Notes: a model not told the origin generated them from the letters alone. A DNA stretch of 64,000 nucleotides from Frigoribacterium sp. Leaf263 (GCF_001422285.1 NZ_LMMO01000003.1:1067901-1131900); one strand, 5' to 3'; positions 36,404-45,730 are shown, counted from the stretch's first letter. Numbers and translations are program-made.

Positions 36404-37456
36404 TTACCTGTCGCCGACCAACTCCATAATTTGCTGAGCTAGAGACTTAGCTAGAAGCGGCGGAACAGCATTGCCAACCTGGCGCCACTGCCTTTCGACG
36501 TTGCCGTGGAGATACCATGTGTCCGGGAACGTCTGCAACCTCTTGACTTCCTCAATTCTAAGGATGCGATTGCGCCAGTGAAGTGGCCCCATATTATTTG
36601 ATCGCCTGGCCTGGATTGTCCATGACGGCATTTCAGGACTCAATTTAAGAAGGAAAGACCAGTATCGACTTCGCCATTCGAATTTAGGGTCCGAATAGCC
36701 ACGCTTGGCCGTCAAAAACAAATAGTTGTCCCCCGGTGGAATAAGCTCGAGAAGATCACGGTGCTTGCCCCCAGCGACATGTCCAATGTCGGCGGCATTC
36801 TCATCTGTGTCAAGATCACTTATGACCTCACCAGCTGAAACCCAGGGAATGCGGCCTGAATGCTCAAGCTCGGTAGGATTCACATGAGAAGGCTGAGGCC
36901 AATCAAACTCGCCTTCAAGTGTTCCAACAATGAAAAACCTTTGCCGCACCTGCGGAACGCCATAGTCCGCTGCGTTTAGGACCTTGAAGTCACAACTGTA
37001 GCCGAGGGATTCGGCGGTGGCGAGAATATAGTCAAGGGTCTCACGGTGCACTTTGAACGACATACCTGCAACGTTCTCCAGAAGAAAGACTCGGGGCTTG
37101 AGCCACTTTAGCGTTTCTAGGTACCCCCCAATGGTCACCTCACCGACAGGATCCGCCATGGCGCGAGGCATTTCTGTTCTATAGAAACGACTTTTGGAGA
37201 AAGGCGGGCACGGAGGACCCCCGATCAGAATGTCTATGTCCTTCACTACCTCATCGCCGATCATGGACACCGCCGATGACTCGGTGAAATCGGCTATACT
37301 ACCGTGGAAAAAAGCTGCTCCAGGAAAGTTGCGTGCATGACTTGCTGCCGAAGCGGAGTCATTATCCACACCAAGAACGATTTCAAAGCCCGCTTGCTCG
37401 AAACCCAGATCCAGACCCCCGCAGCCGGAAAACAGGCTCAACACTTTTGGTCGCAT
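36404..37456 (-). CDS. DNA (cytosine-5-)-methyltransferase, second of a tandem pair
   Basis: 350 residues from the ATG that overlaps the stop of the partner gene (TGATG). Motif I is LSLFSGCGGLDLGFEQ, motif IV GGPPCPPFSKS with the catalytic cysteine (PCPP in place of the common PCQP), motif VI LLENVAGM, motif VIII QVRQRFFIVG and motif X RQVGNAVPP. The target-recognition region (RYWSFLLKLSPEMPSWTI) is clearly related to that of the partner. It adds a methyl group at C5 of cytosine in the host DNA to block the HNH nuclease. Low GC content. Confidence 0.93.
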   Translation of the reverse strand: MRPKVLSLFSGCGGLDLGFEQAGFEIVLGVDNDSASAASHARNFPGAAFFHGSIADFTESSAVSMIGDEVVKDIDILIGGPPCPPFSKSRFYRTEMPRAMADPVGEVTIGGYLETLKWLKPRVFLLENVAGMSFKVHRETLDYILATAESLGYSCDFKVLNAADYGVPQVRQRFFIVGTLEGEFDWPQPSHVNPTELEHSGRIPWVSAGEVISDLDTDENAADIGHVAGGKHRDLLELIPPGDNYLFLTAKRGYSDPKFEWRSRYWSFLLKLSPEMPSWTIQARRSNNMGPLHWRNRILRIEEVKRLQTFPDTWYLHGNVERQWRQVGNAVPPLLAKSLAQQIMELVGDR

Positions 37457-38574
37457 CAAATTTTTCCAACTTCCGTATCGACAGATTTGAGAACTTCTCT
37501 CACCATTGCCGCTGCCATCACAGAAGGCACCGCATTGCCGATTTGTCTGACTTGCTCGCGACGCGGTCCAGCAAACTCGTAGCCAGTAGGAAAGGACTGC
37601 AAGGCTGCCAACTCTGCAATACGAAGTCTGCGACCATCCCAATGAAACGGCCCAGTCCACGGTCCAGGGCTTGCTGGAATGGTCCATGACGGACGATTCG
37701 GATCAAGTTTAAGAAGGAAGTTCCAATACCTAGTTTCGGTCTCAAATGTGGGCTCTGGATGACCAGCCCAGGCGGTGTGGAATTTGTAATTCATTCCCGG
37801 AGGCACATCACGCAGATGGTCAGCCCAGCGTCCTTTTATAACTTCATCTTCAGCGACGCTTGATTGATCAGGGAGTGAACTGAGGGCCTGCCCTGCCGTC
37901 ACCCAGGGAATAAGAGAGTCTGCACCATCACGCGCATGTGTCGCGACTGGCAAACCCGGTTGTTGGCGACGAGAACCCAGGAGAAAAACACGTTGCCGCG
38001 CCTGCGGCGCTCCGTAGTCAGTCGCTGTGGCAACGACAGTGCGGGTGAGATAACCGGCGTCCTCAGCATCCTCTCGTAGTGCCTCAAAAATTGCCCTATT
38101 TCTTGGATGGAGGATACTTGGCACATTCTCAAATACGAATGCTGAAGCATCTGCCTCAAGAGTGAGTCGCAGGAATTCGCTTACTAGAGTCCGGCGACTA
38201 TCCGGCCTCGCCTCGAGAGGCTCCGATACACGTTCGACCGCTTCCCCCCGGGCACGGGCACGACGAAACGCGGCCTCATCCCCTTTGTCGACCCAGTACG
38301 CCGCTTTACTAAACGGTTGGCACGGAGCACCTCCAACCACAATGAGATCGCTGGTGTCGTCGACCTTGGCGAAGTCCCTCAACTTGTTCCCATGCAGGGT
38401 GGTGACGTCGCCCTGTAAGACCAGTCCGCCGTGTAGCTTCGGGTTGGCTCGCATCGTGGCACACGAGTAAGCATCATTGTCAACTGACAGGCGCAGATCG
38501 CCACCTGCGGTCTTGGCACCGATCCCAAGACCGCCGGCGCCTGAAAACAAGTCAATTACTGGCACACCTGACAT
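37456..38574 (-). CDS. DNA (cytosine-5-)-methyltransferase, first of a tandem pair
   Basis: 372 residues if it starts at the ATG before SGVPVIDLFSGAGG; an in-frame ATG at 38643 would add 23 residues, but GAGGAAG stands upstream of the nearer start. Motif I DLFSGAGGLGIG, motif IV GGAPCQPFSKAAYW, motif VI FENVPSIL, motif VIII QARQRVFLLG, motif X RQIGNAVPS. The block RYWNFLLKLDPNRPSWTI is shared with the second enzyme, so the pair is paralogous. Two C5 enzymes with one nuclease suggest an asymmetric target with one enzyme per strand. Low GC content. Confidence 0.93.
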   Translation of the reverse strand: MSGVPVIDLFSGAGGLGIGAKTAGGDLRLSVDNDAYSCATMRANPKLHGGLVLQGDVTTLHGNKLRDFAKVDDTSDLIVVGGAPCQPFSKAAYWVDKGDEAAFRRARARGEAVERVSEPLEARPDSRRTLVSEFLRLTLEADASAFVFENVPSILHPRNRAIFEALREDAEDAGYLTRTVVATATDYGAPQARQRVFLLGSRRQQPGLPVATHARDGADSLIPWVTAGQALSSLPDQSSVAEDEVIKGRWADHLRDVPPGMNYKFHTAWAGHPEPTFETETRYWNFLLKLDPNRPSWTIPASPGPWTGPFHWDGRRLRIAELAALQSFPTGYEFAGPRREQVRQIGNAVPSVMAAAMVREVLKSVDTEVGKI

Positions 38575-38656
38575 CAAGGGGTCTTCCTCACTGCTAATCC
38601 GAACATGCTCATCAACGTAGGGGCTGCCACCGACATTCCGCATTGGTGCGGCCGCG

Positions 38657-38827
38657 CTACCAGACCCTGATCGGCTTCCGAATGAAGCGCACGCCGTCCC
38701 GCACTTGATAGAGTCCGCGGTCAGGTGGCGGAATCTTGGCCTTAACGCTGATTGAACTATCCGTCTCGCACCTCGGGGCTGATTCTAATACGACACAGGG
38801 AAGACGATACGTTGCCCAAATGATGGT
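38657..38827 (-). pseudogene. possible remnant of a small protein gene
   Basis: The minus strand carries an open stretch without a usual start codon that reads protein-like: ATYRLPCVVLESAPRCETDS, then KIPPPDRGLYQVRDGVRFIR and KPIRVW before a TAG at 38657-38659. No match is recognised. It lies between tRNA-Pro and the methyltransferases, in a 322-base gap that otherwise shows nothing, and may be the tail of a gene cut when the cassette inserted. Confidence 0.35.
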
Positions 38828-38896
38828 TCAAATTTGCCCGCGAGAGCATAATGGCCTGTCTAGCTCGGCAAGCCGTCCGGCGTTGTTGGCAATATA

Positions 38897-38973
<77 letters not shown>

Positions 38974-39235
38974 AGAAAACTGTTGCTGAGCAACCGATTC
39001 CTTGGTGTTGCCCCGACCGAGGCAACCTGACCAGCATAGCGGATCGTCGAGGCGGTTCGCGCCACGCACGACACGAACGAGTCACAGCCGGCCGACCTGA
39101 GCCCGACGGACAGGCCCTGACCAAGTCGGCGCACCACAACCCGGCCCACGTCACCACACCGCCACCACACACCCCACGTTGCGCCGAGTTACGCCCACCA
39201 AGCGCCGACTCCCCCGTCGCACCTACCGTCAGGGC

Positions 39236-40174
39236 ATGCCCACCACCGCGACCACCGCCTCCCGCGCCCTGCCGATCTCGGTCCGCGGTGTCGGGCGACG
39301 GTTCGCGCGCGACGTGCTGCGCGGGGTCGACCTCGAGGTCGCGGCCGGCGAGATCGTCGCCGTGCTCGGGCCGAGCGGCTGCGGCAAGTCGACGCTGCTG
39401 CGCCAGATCGGCGGTCTCGACGAACCCGACACCGGCACCGTCGTCATCGACGACTCCCCCAGCCGGCCCGCCGACCAGCGCTGCGCCATCGCCTTCCAGG
39501 AGCCGCGCCTCCTCCCCTGGCGCACCCTCCGCGACAACGTCGCCCTCGGCCTCCCGAACCGCACCGCCGACGGCAGCAAGCCCACCAAAGAGCAGAACCG
39601 CGCCCGCGTCACCGAGCTGCTCGACCTCGTCCAGCTCGGCGGAGTCGCCGGCCACCGCCCCCGCCAGGTCTCCGGAGGCATGGCCCAGCGCACCTCCCTC
39701 GCCCGCGCCCTCGCCCGCGAACCGACCATCCTGCTGCTCGACGAGCCGTTCGGAGCCCTCGACGCCCTCACCCGCCTCCGCATGCAAGACCTGTTGCTCG
39801 ACGTGCACGACGCCCTGCCCACCACCGTCGTCCTCGTCACGCACGACGTCGACGAGGCCCTTTACCTCGCCGACCGCATCGTCCTCCTCGACGACCTCGC
39901 CGCGACCGACGCCCCCGCAGACCCGAGCCGAGGAGGCGCGGTGCCGGCCCCCGACACCGCCTTGCGCAGCAGCATCCGCCGCATCGTCGACGTCCCCGGA
40001 GCCGGCCTCGGCCGCCGCGACCGCGACGACCCCGCCCTCGCCGAACTCCGCCACGAGCTGCTCGCCGAGCTCGGCGTCTTCCGCTCCAGCGCGGCCACCA
40101 CCGTCACCACCACCCTGACCGCCACCAGCACCCCCCACCGCAACGCCCCCGACAGCACGGAGACGACCCGATGA
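39236..40174 (+). CDS. ABC ATPase of SsuB/TauB type
   Basis: 312 residues. Walker A GPSGCGKST, Q-loop AFQEPRLLPWRTL (typical of SsuB/NrtD/ThiZ ATPases), signature RQVSGGMAQR, Walker B ILLLDEPFGALD and switch VTHDVDEALYLADR. A variable C-terminal extension of about 90 residues follows. With the binding protein and permease that overlap in series it should import an organosulfur compound, nitrate or a related anion. TACCGT, six bases, then ATG suggests a leaderless mRNA. Confidence 0.9.
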   Translation: MPTTATTASRALPISVRGVGRRFARDVLRGVDLEVAAGEIVAVLGPSGCGKSTLLRQIGGLDEPDTGTVVIDDSPSRPADQRCAIAFQEPRLLPWRTLRDNVALGLPNRTADGSKPTKEQNRARVTELLDLVQLGGVAGHRPRQVSGGMAQRTSLARALAREPTILLLDEPFGALDALTRLRMQDLLLDVHDALPTTVVLVTHDVDEALYLADRIVLLDDLAATDAPADPSRGGAVPAPDTALRSSIRRIVDVPGAGLGRRDRDDPALAELRHELLAELGVFRSSAATTVTTTLTATSTPHRNAPDSTETTR

Positions 40175-41247
40175 CGAACCGCACCTCCCCCACCCGCCGC
40201 ACCCGCACCTCCTGGGCCGGCGCCCTCGCCCTGACCGCCGCGACCGCGCTCACCCTCACCGGCTGCGTCGCCGGCGAGGACGCCCAGGGCAACGCGGCCG
40301 GCGCGGGAACGGGCTCCGACGACGCAGCCGCCGGCAGCAGCAGCGACTGGTCCACCGACACCCTGAACATCGACTTCGCGACCTACAACCCCCTCAGCCT
40401 GATCGTCAAAGACCAGGGCTTCATCGAGGAGGCGCTGGGTGACGACGTCGAGGTCACCTGGACCCAGTCGGCGGGCAGCAACAAGGCCAACGAGCTGCTG
40501 CGCGCCGGGGCCGTCGACGTCGGCTCCACCGCCGGGTCGGCCGCTCTGCTCGCCCGCTCGAACGGCTCGCCGATCCAGACCATCGACATCTACTCGCAGC
40601 CCGAATGGTCGGCGCTCGTCGTGCCCGAGCGCAGCGACATCACCGACGTCGCCGACCTCGAGGGCAAGACCATCGCCGCGACCACGGGCACCGACCCCTA
40701 CTTCTTCCTGCTGCAGGCGCTCGACGAGGCCGGCCTCAGCCAGTCCGACGTCACCATCGAGAACCTCCAGCACGCCGACGGACGCGCCGCCCTCGAGAAC
40801 GGCAGCGTCGACGCCTGGTCCGGGCTCGACCCGATCATGGCCGCCAGCGAGGCCGAGTCCGGCACGAAGCTGATCTACCGCAACGTCGACTTCAACTCGT
40901 ACGGGTTCCTCAACGCGACCGAGTCGTTCATCAACGAGTCGCCCGACGTGGCCCAGGTCGTCGTGAACGCCTACGAGAAGGCCCGCGCCTGGGCGGAGGA
41001 CAACCCCGACGAGACCGCGAGCATCCTCGCCGAGGTCGCCGCCATCGACTCCTCCGTCGCCACCACCGTGCTCGACCGCACCCACTTCGACGTCGACCCC
41101 GTGCCCGGAGCCGACCAGCAGGCCGTGCTCGAGATCGTCGCCCCCGTGCTCGTCGAGACCGGAGCCGTCCCCTCCCAGGATGATGTCGACACCGCCCTCG
41201 ACTCCCTCTTCGAGCCCACCTTCGCCGAGGAGGCCGACCCGTCGTGA
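40171..41247 (+). CDS. ABC substrate-binding lipoprotein, SsuA/TauA-like
   Basis: 358 residues. Signal peptide with basic start and lipobox LTLTGC, a Gly/Ser/Ala-rich linker, then a periplasmic-binding fold with LNIDFATYNPLSLIVKDQGF, QSAGSNKANELLRAGAVDVG and DLEGKTIAATTGTDPYFF. These are typical of the aliphatic-sulfonate/taurine binding family. The ATG overlaps the ATPase stop (ATGA). The actual ligand cannot be read from sequence. Confidence 0.9.
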   Translation: MTNRTSPTRRTRTSWAGALALTAATALTLTGCVAGEDAQGNAAGAGTGSDDAAAGSSSDWSTDTLNIDFATYNPLSLIVKDQGFIEEALGDDVEVTWTQSAGSNKANELLRAGAVDVGSTAGSAALLARSNGSPIQTIDIYSQPEWSALVVPERSDITDVADLEGKTIAATTGTDPYFFLLQALDEAGLSQSDVTIENLQHADGRAALENGSVDAWSGLDPIMAASEAESGTKLIYRNVDFNSYGFLNATESFINESPDVAQVVVNAYEKARAWAEDNPDETASILAEVAAIDSSVATTVLDRTHFDVDPVPGADQQAVLEIVAPVLVETGAVPSQDDVDTALDSLFEPTFAEEADPS

Positions 41248-42122
41248 CCGACCTCGTCACCGGCAGCACCCGCGAAGCCGACGCCCGTCAGGCCGTTCGC
41301 GACGCGTCCGTCCCTCCGACCGCAGCGGGAGCCGAGGAGGCGCGGCGCACCTCCTCGGGCACCCCGCGTCGCCGACGCCTCCCCCTGGCACTGCTCGGGG
41401 CGCTGGTCCCGGCGGCCGTGCTCGCCGCCTGGCTCCTCGCCACCGGCGTCGGAGGCGTGCCCAGCTACCGCGTGCCCTCGCCGCTCGACGTCTGGACGGC
41501 CGGCGTGCAGCTCGCCGAGACCGGCCAGCTCGGGCAGTACGTCGCGATCTCGGTGCAGCGGGTGCTCATCGGCTTCGCCGTCGGCTCGCTGATCGGGCTG
41601 GTGCTCGGCGCCGTCGTCGGGCTGTCGCGGGTGGGCGAGGCCGTGCTGGCGCCGTCGATCGCCGCGGTACGCGCCGTGCCGTCGCTCGCCTGGGTGCCGC
41701 TGCTGATCCTGTACCTCGGGATCGGCGAGGACTCCAAGGTGACCCTGATCGCGATCGGGGCGGCGTTCCCCGTCTTCACGACGGTCGCCGGGTCGCTGCG
41801 GCACGTCGACCCGCACCTCGTCGAGGCCGGGCGGGCGTACGGGCTGCGGCGCGTGTCGTTGTTCACGCGGGTGCAGCTGCCGGCCGTGATCCCGTCGCTC
41901 GTGTCGGGGCTGCGGTTGGCGCTGGCGCAGGCCTGGTTGTTCCTGGTCGCGGCCGAGCTGATCGCATCGTCGATGGGGCTCGGGTTCCTGCTGACCGAGT
42001 CGCAGTCGAACGGACGCGTCGACCGCATCTACCTGGCGATCCTGCTGCTGGCGCTGCTCGGGACGCTGAGCGACACCGTGCTCAACGTCGTGCAGCGCGT
42101 CGCCCTCCGCCGCTGGCGCTGA
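41244..42122 (+). CDS. ABC permease, SsuC/TauC-like
   Basis: 292 residues. A 45-residue hydrophilic N-terminus contains EEARR encoded by an exact CCGAGGAGGCGCGG copy (41332-41345). About six membrane helices follow, with PSYRVPSPLDVW at the usual start of the family and the coupling loop HLVEAGRAYGLRRVSLFTRV. It forms the channel of the SsuABC-like importer. The GTG overlaps the stop of the binding-protein gene. Confidence 0.9.
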   Translation: MTDLVTGSTREADARQAVRDASVPPTAAGAEEARRTSSGTPRRRRLPLALLGALVPAAVLAAWLLATGVGGVPSYRVPSPLDVWTAGVQLAETGQLGQYVAISVQRVLIGFAVGSLIGLVLGAVVGLSRVGEAVLAPSIAAVRAVPSLAWVPLLILYLGIGEDSKVTLIAIGAAFPVFTTVAGSLRHVDPHLVEAGRAYGLRRVSLFTRVQLPAVIPSLVSGLRLALAQAWLFLVAAELIASSMGLGFLLTESQSNGRVDRIYLAILLLALLGTLSDTVLNVVQRVALRRWR

Positions 42123-42141
42123 CCGCGCCGCCCGACCCCGT

Positions 42142-42708
42142 TCAGCGCGTCGGGTCGGCCTCCGCCGCGCGCACGGGCTTCGGGAACGCGGCCCGCATGT
42201 GGTCGCTGGTCAGCAGGTCGCCGATGCCGATCATGAGCAGCGAGAAGACGATCTGCTCGACGACCATCCAGCCGGGGTAGAGCCCGGGGATGGTGGCGAC
42301 GATGAGGGTGACGATCGGGAAGATGCGGCTGAAGAGCCGCAGCCGCGCGTAGGCCCAGTAGTAGCCGAGCTGTGCACGCCAGGCGAAGACGTAGAGCGAC
42401 GCGGTGATGAACAGCACGACCGTCGAGCGGAACCACACGGCCCACGGCACGTGCTCGCCGCGGCTGGCCAGCACCGCGGCGATGAAGATGGCGGTGAGCC
42501 CGACGACGGTCTCGCCGAACAGCAGCCAGCGGATGCCCCCGAAGCTGCGGACCGTCCGCGGGTGCTCGCGCATGTCCTCGTGGATGACGTATCCGGCGTG
42601 CCGCCCGCCCGCGAACCGGTCGAGCTGCAGCCGCTGCCACACCCGATCGGCCGCAGCCGAGACCCCGGTCACCGAGGAGGCGCGGTGCCACAGCCCCGTG
42701 CCCGTCAC
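42142..42708 (-). CDS. membrane protein of unknown function, four helices
   Basis: 188 residues from the GTG at 42708, which has GAGG about eight bases upstream; an ATG at 42744 would add 12 residues. After a soluble N-terminus with YVIHEDMREHPRTVRSFGG come four hydrophobic helices with LLFGETVVGLTAIFIAAVLA, STVVLFITASLYVFAW and IVTLIVATIPGLYPGWMVV. No family recognised. An exact GAGGAGGCGCGG motif encodes part of the variable N-terminus. It is convergent with the SsuC-like gene. Confidence 0.65.
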   Translation of the reverse strand: MTGTGLWHRASSVTGVSAAADRVWQRLQLDRFAGGRHAGYVIHEDMREHPRTVRSFGGIRWLLFGETVVGLTAIFIAAVLASRGEHVPWAVWFRSTVVLFITASLYVFAWRAQLGYYWAYARLRLFSRIFPIVTLIVATIPGLYPGWMVVEQIVFSLLMIGIGDLLTSDHMRAAFPKPVRAAEADPTR

Positions 42709-42802
42709 GGTCGCACCTCGTCCACACGTCTCACGAGAGACCATGCTGCCCTACCCGAGCCCGCCCCACCGCCGACGACTCGGATACTCGGGCGGGTCGG
42801 GC

Positions 42803-43327
42803 TCAGTAGTTCGGCCCTCGGACCTCCCCCGGCTGGATGTCCGCGCTGGGCGACAGGGTGGCGATGTGCGCCGACCGACGGTCCAGGGCCATCGACAGGA
42901 GATAGACGGAGCCGCCCGGGCCGGTGATGACCAGCTGCGGAGACCCGTCGGACATCTCGTCGCGTTCGGCGCCCCAGCCCGCCCGGCCTCCCCAGTCGTC
43001 GACGGCCGTCTCGAAGTACGGCACGGCGTCGATCGGCCCGACGAAGGCGATGTCCAGATGCCCGGCCCAATGATGCGTGCCATCCCTCGAGGTGAGGATG
43101 CTGCCCTTCGGGTTCTGGACCACTGACTCGACCAGCGGCTGGGGAATGACCTTGGCCACCTCGAGGGTCGTCTCCTGAGTCTGTTCTTTGGCTTCCGCCA
43201 GGGCCATGCCCGAGGCCGGCTCCGTCATCTCCATCTCGTTCTCCGTCTCCATTTCCGCTGAGCATCCGCCGACGGTCAGTGCGACGGTGAGAGCGAGCGA
43301 AGCCGACAGCAGGGCTCTCCGCCTCAT
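42803..43327 (-). CDS. putative lipoprotein of the DUF1023-hydrolase cassette
   Basis: 174 residues. Signal peptide with lipobox TVGGCS, a Met/Glu-rich linker (METENEMEMTEP) and a globular part containing GTHHWAGHLDIAFVG and PQLVITGPGGSVYLLSMALD. No family recognised. The ATG overlaps the stop of the hydrolase gene as ATGA, so it is made together with the hydrolase and may be its immunity or docking partner; that is inference. Confidence 0.7.
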   Translation of the reverse strand: MRRRALLSASLALTVALTVGGCSAEMETENEMEMTEPASGMALAEAKEQTQETTLEVAKVIPQPLVESVVQNPKGSILTSRDGTHHWAGHLDIAFVGPIDAVPYFETAVDDWGGRAGWGAERDEMSDGSPQLVITGPGGSVYLLSMALDRRSAHIATLSPSADIQPGEVRGPNY

Positions 43328-45069
43328 CGCGTCACCACCCGCTCGATGCGTTCGAGTGCCCGCAGATTGTCGACGTTGCTCTGCGCGATGAGCGAGTGAT
43401 TCTCGGCGAGGATCTCCGCCTTGCGTTCGAGAGAGCTCGTCACGGCCAGTTCTCCGTCATCCGGACCCCGCAGGAGTCCATCGCTCTCGAAGGCCCAGTG
43501 GTTGCCGGGGTTCCTGCCGTCCCACACCTTCCCGGACCACTGCGCGACCTGCAGGAGGTCGAGGTACCGGTGGTCCGTGTACGTCGTCCCTTCACGCGGC
43601 TGCCAGGCGGGCGGCATGCCCGCCCCGGCGAGGGACACCACATGGTCGTACCGGGCACCCGCCACCTCGGACGACGCGACGTTCGCGAGACCCCAGCTGT
43701 GCCCCATCCCGACCTCGGTGACGACGCCGGGGTCGTACGACTGCCGGAGCCCCTCCTGGAAGCCGGCGAGGCGCTCGCCCGTCGGCTCCGCCACGACCGG
43801 CAGGTTCGCCTGGAGGAGCGTCTGGGGGAACCGGCCGTCCTTCGCGACGAAGACGACCGTCCGGGTGTCCCGCGTCGCGAACCAGTCGCCCACCTGCTGC
43901 ACACCGCGGGGGTCCCGGTGGAACGACTCCATCGTCGTGCCCGTGCCCGGCACGTACGTGATGATCATCGACGTCTCCGGGCCGAAGGCGCCGATCATCT
44001 CGATGATGCGATCGGCCGCGGGGTCGAAGAGGTACAGCTGCACGGCCGGCGGTTCGGCCAGCGCACCCGCGAGGTAGTCGTCCTCCCGCTTCAACGCCGC
44101 GATCTCGTCGGAAGTGAACGACACCCCGGCTCGACCACCCGACGTCAGCAGCCGCGCGATCTCCTCCCGCCTGTCCCGTGCGTTCAGCCGGTTGGCCAGC
44201 ACGCGGGCCGCCGGCGGCAGCCCGTCGAGAGCCCCGATCAGCACCGGCGCTCCCCCGACCAACGCGGCCTGCGCGGCGGTCAGCCCGTCGGCGTCCGGTG
44301 ACCCGTTCCGACCCAGTTCGTCCCACCACGCCCGCACCCGCTCGGGGTCCGCCCGGAACGCCGTGTCCAGCAGCGCGGGGTGCTCACGCAGCAGCACCGC
44401 CAGGTCCGTCCGCGTCAAGCCGCCGAGCAGCGCCAGCAGCTGCTCGGGCGACCTCGTCGCCACCGCCGACTCGGTCATGGCGGGCAGGCGGCCGACGGCG
44501 ACCGGATCCCCCAGCCCGACGATGCACCGACGATCGGCGTCGGCCCGTTCGATCGCCAGCTCATCATGGGCCAGGTCGACGACCAGCAGCTCGCGCCGGT
44601 CGTCGTCGACCCGTCGCTGGCAGCTCGACCTCTCGCCGGCCCGGTGGTCGGCCTCGGTCGCGAGACCGGTCGGATCGGCCGCCGCGACCTCAGCCGCCTC
44701 CCGGGTGATCGCCTCGACCCGCGCCTCCCCCAGCAGCAGCGACGTGCGCGCTCGAGTCCGCCGCGCCTCCAGCACCCGCTGCTCGCTCTGGATGCGCTCG
44801 ACCGCAGCCGCGTAGGTCCGCAGCGTCGCCGCGTGGTGCTCGAGGCCGGCGGCGAGCGCGGCGAACTCCGCGGCGACATCGGCGGCCGACGACGCGAACT
44901 CCCGGCCGGACCGCCCCCGCCACGACGACTCCGCCCACCCGGCGACCCGGTGCAGCTCGGAAGCCGCCCGCTCCGCATCGTCCGCGGTCTCCGACCTGAC
45001 CCGAGCCGCGCGGGAGATCTCGTCGACCGACCCGGCACCCGCATCGCCGCCGACATCCGCCCGGACCAT
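43324..45069 (-). CDS. DUF1023-type alpha/beta hydrolase with WXG-like N-terminal helical domain
   Basis: 581 residues. The first 130 residues are helical and WXG100-like, with AESSWRGRSGREFASSAADV followed by a coiled-coil stretch. The C-terminal 250 residues are an alpha/beta hydrolase of DUF1023 type: YLFDPAADRIIEMIGAFGPE, VPGTGTTMESF, and the nucleophile elbow VGMGHSWG. Such proteins are common in actinobacteria and are sometimes linked to ESX secretion. No classical signal peptide is seen. The ATG sits in a TGATG junction with the upstream small gene, and the stop overlaps the lipoprotein gene. Confidence 0.82.
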   Translation of the reverse strand: MVRADVGGDAGAGSVDEISRAARVRSETADDAERAASELHRVAGWAESSWRGRSGREFASSAADVAAEFAALAAGLEHHAATLRTYAAAVERIQSEQRVLEARRTRARTSLLLGEARVEAITREAAEVAAADPTGLATEADHRAGERSSCQRRVDDDRRELLVVDLAHDELAIERADADRRCIVGLGDPVAVGRLPAMTESAVATRSPEQLLALLGGLTRTDLAVLLREHPALLDTAFRADPERVRAWWDELGRNGSPDADGLTAAQAALVGGAPVLIGALDGLPPAARVLANRLNARDRREEIARLLTSGGRAGVSFTSDEIAALKREDDYLAGALAEPPAVQLYLFDPAADRIIEMIGAFGPETSMIITYVPGTGTTMESFHRDPRGVQQVGDWFATRDTRTVVFVAKDGRFPQTLLQANLPVVAEPTGERLAGFQEGLRQSYDPGVVTEVGMGHSWGLANVASSEVAGARYDHVVSLAGAGMPPAWQPREGTTYTDHRYLDLLQVAQWSGKVWDGRNPGNHWAFESDGLLRGPDDGELAVTSSLERKAEILAENHSLIAQSNVDNLRALERIERVVTR

Positions 45070-45422
45070 CAGCGACGCCCGGACGATGTCGCGACCCCAC
45101 CGGCACTCTCCGGGCCGCCCGCCCCGGCGCCGCCGTCCGCCGCCAGGCTGCTCACGAGCCCCGCCTCGGTACGCGACACCTCGTGCACGAACGCGTCAGG
45201 GAACCGGCCGAGTCGCTCGAGGACATCCCTCAGCAGCTCCACCCGCCGCGCGAACCGCTCGGTGACGCTGTCGAGCACCTCGGCCACCCGCACCGCGCCG
45301 ACCGCGTCGAGCGAGCCCCGGGTGAGCGCCCGGTCCAGCCCCACCCGGGCATGCACCGCCGACACGGCCGACGCCACCGCCGCGATCTCCGACTCGTCGA
45401 CCTCGAGATCCGCCACCCGCAC
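45069..45422 (-). CDS. WXG100-like small helical protein
   Basis: 117 residues from a GTG at 45422; an alternative GTG lies six bases downstream. The sequence is mainly helical, with VDESEIAAVASAVSAVHARV and a second helix ERFARRVELLRDVLERL, and ends in a Gly/Ala/Ser-rich tail. It lacks a clear WxG turn, so the family label is tentative. Coupling to the DUF1023 hydrolase (TGATG) suggests an export or complex partner. Confidence 0.6.
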   Translation of the reverse strand: MRVADLEVDESEIAAVASAVSAVHARVGLDRALTRGSLDAVGAVRVAEVLDSVTERFARRVELLRDVLERLGRFPDAFVHEVSRTEAGLVSSLAADGGAGAGGPESAGGVATSSGRR

Positions 45423-45685
45423 CCTCGCCCTCGCTCCGCGACATAGCAATATCGCATGTGATTCGCATCACACTAGCAAGGGGAAAGCTCGGCGGGGAAG
45501 CACCGGTCAGAGCGTCGCCGCCCCGTCACCCCTGGGGAGGAAACGAGACCGACACCGCCCCCAGGAGGCGCGAGAGAGTCCCTCCACCCCTCCCGCAGCC
45601 GCCGCTCACCCCCAGGAGGCACGCACGAGCCGCCCCGCCCCCTCACACCGCCGCCGCTCGCCCCCATTCCGCCACCGAATCGACA

Positions 45686-45730
45686 CGCCGCCACACGAGA
45701 AGGTGGCGGTATGTCGACGAGGTGGCGGCG
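45686..45730. repeat. inverted repeat CGCCGCCAC/GTGGCGGCG
   Basis: A perfect 9-base pair of arms separated by 27 bases that themselves contain GGTGGCGG. It lies about 50 bases from the stronger hairpin at 45781-45824. Function unknown; possible terminator for either side. Confidence 0.5.

Noticed and set aside
39000..39235. Search for a sulfur-responsive riboswitch or S-box before the SsuABC-like operon
   Set aside because: No long leader fits; the TACCGT-N6-ATG arrangement suggests a leaderless mRNA.
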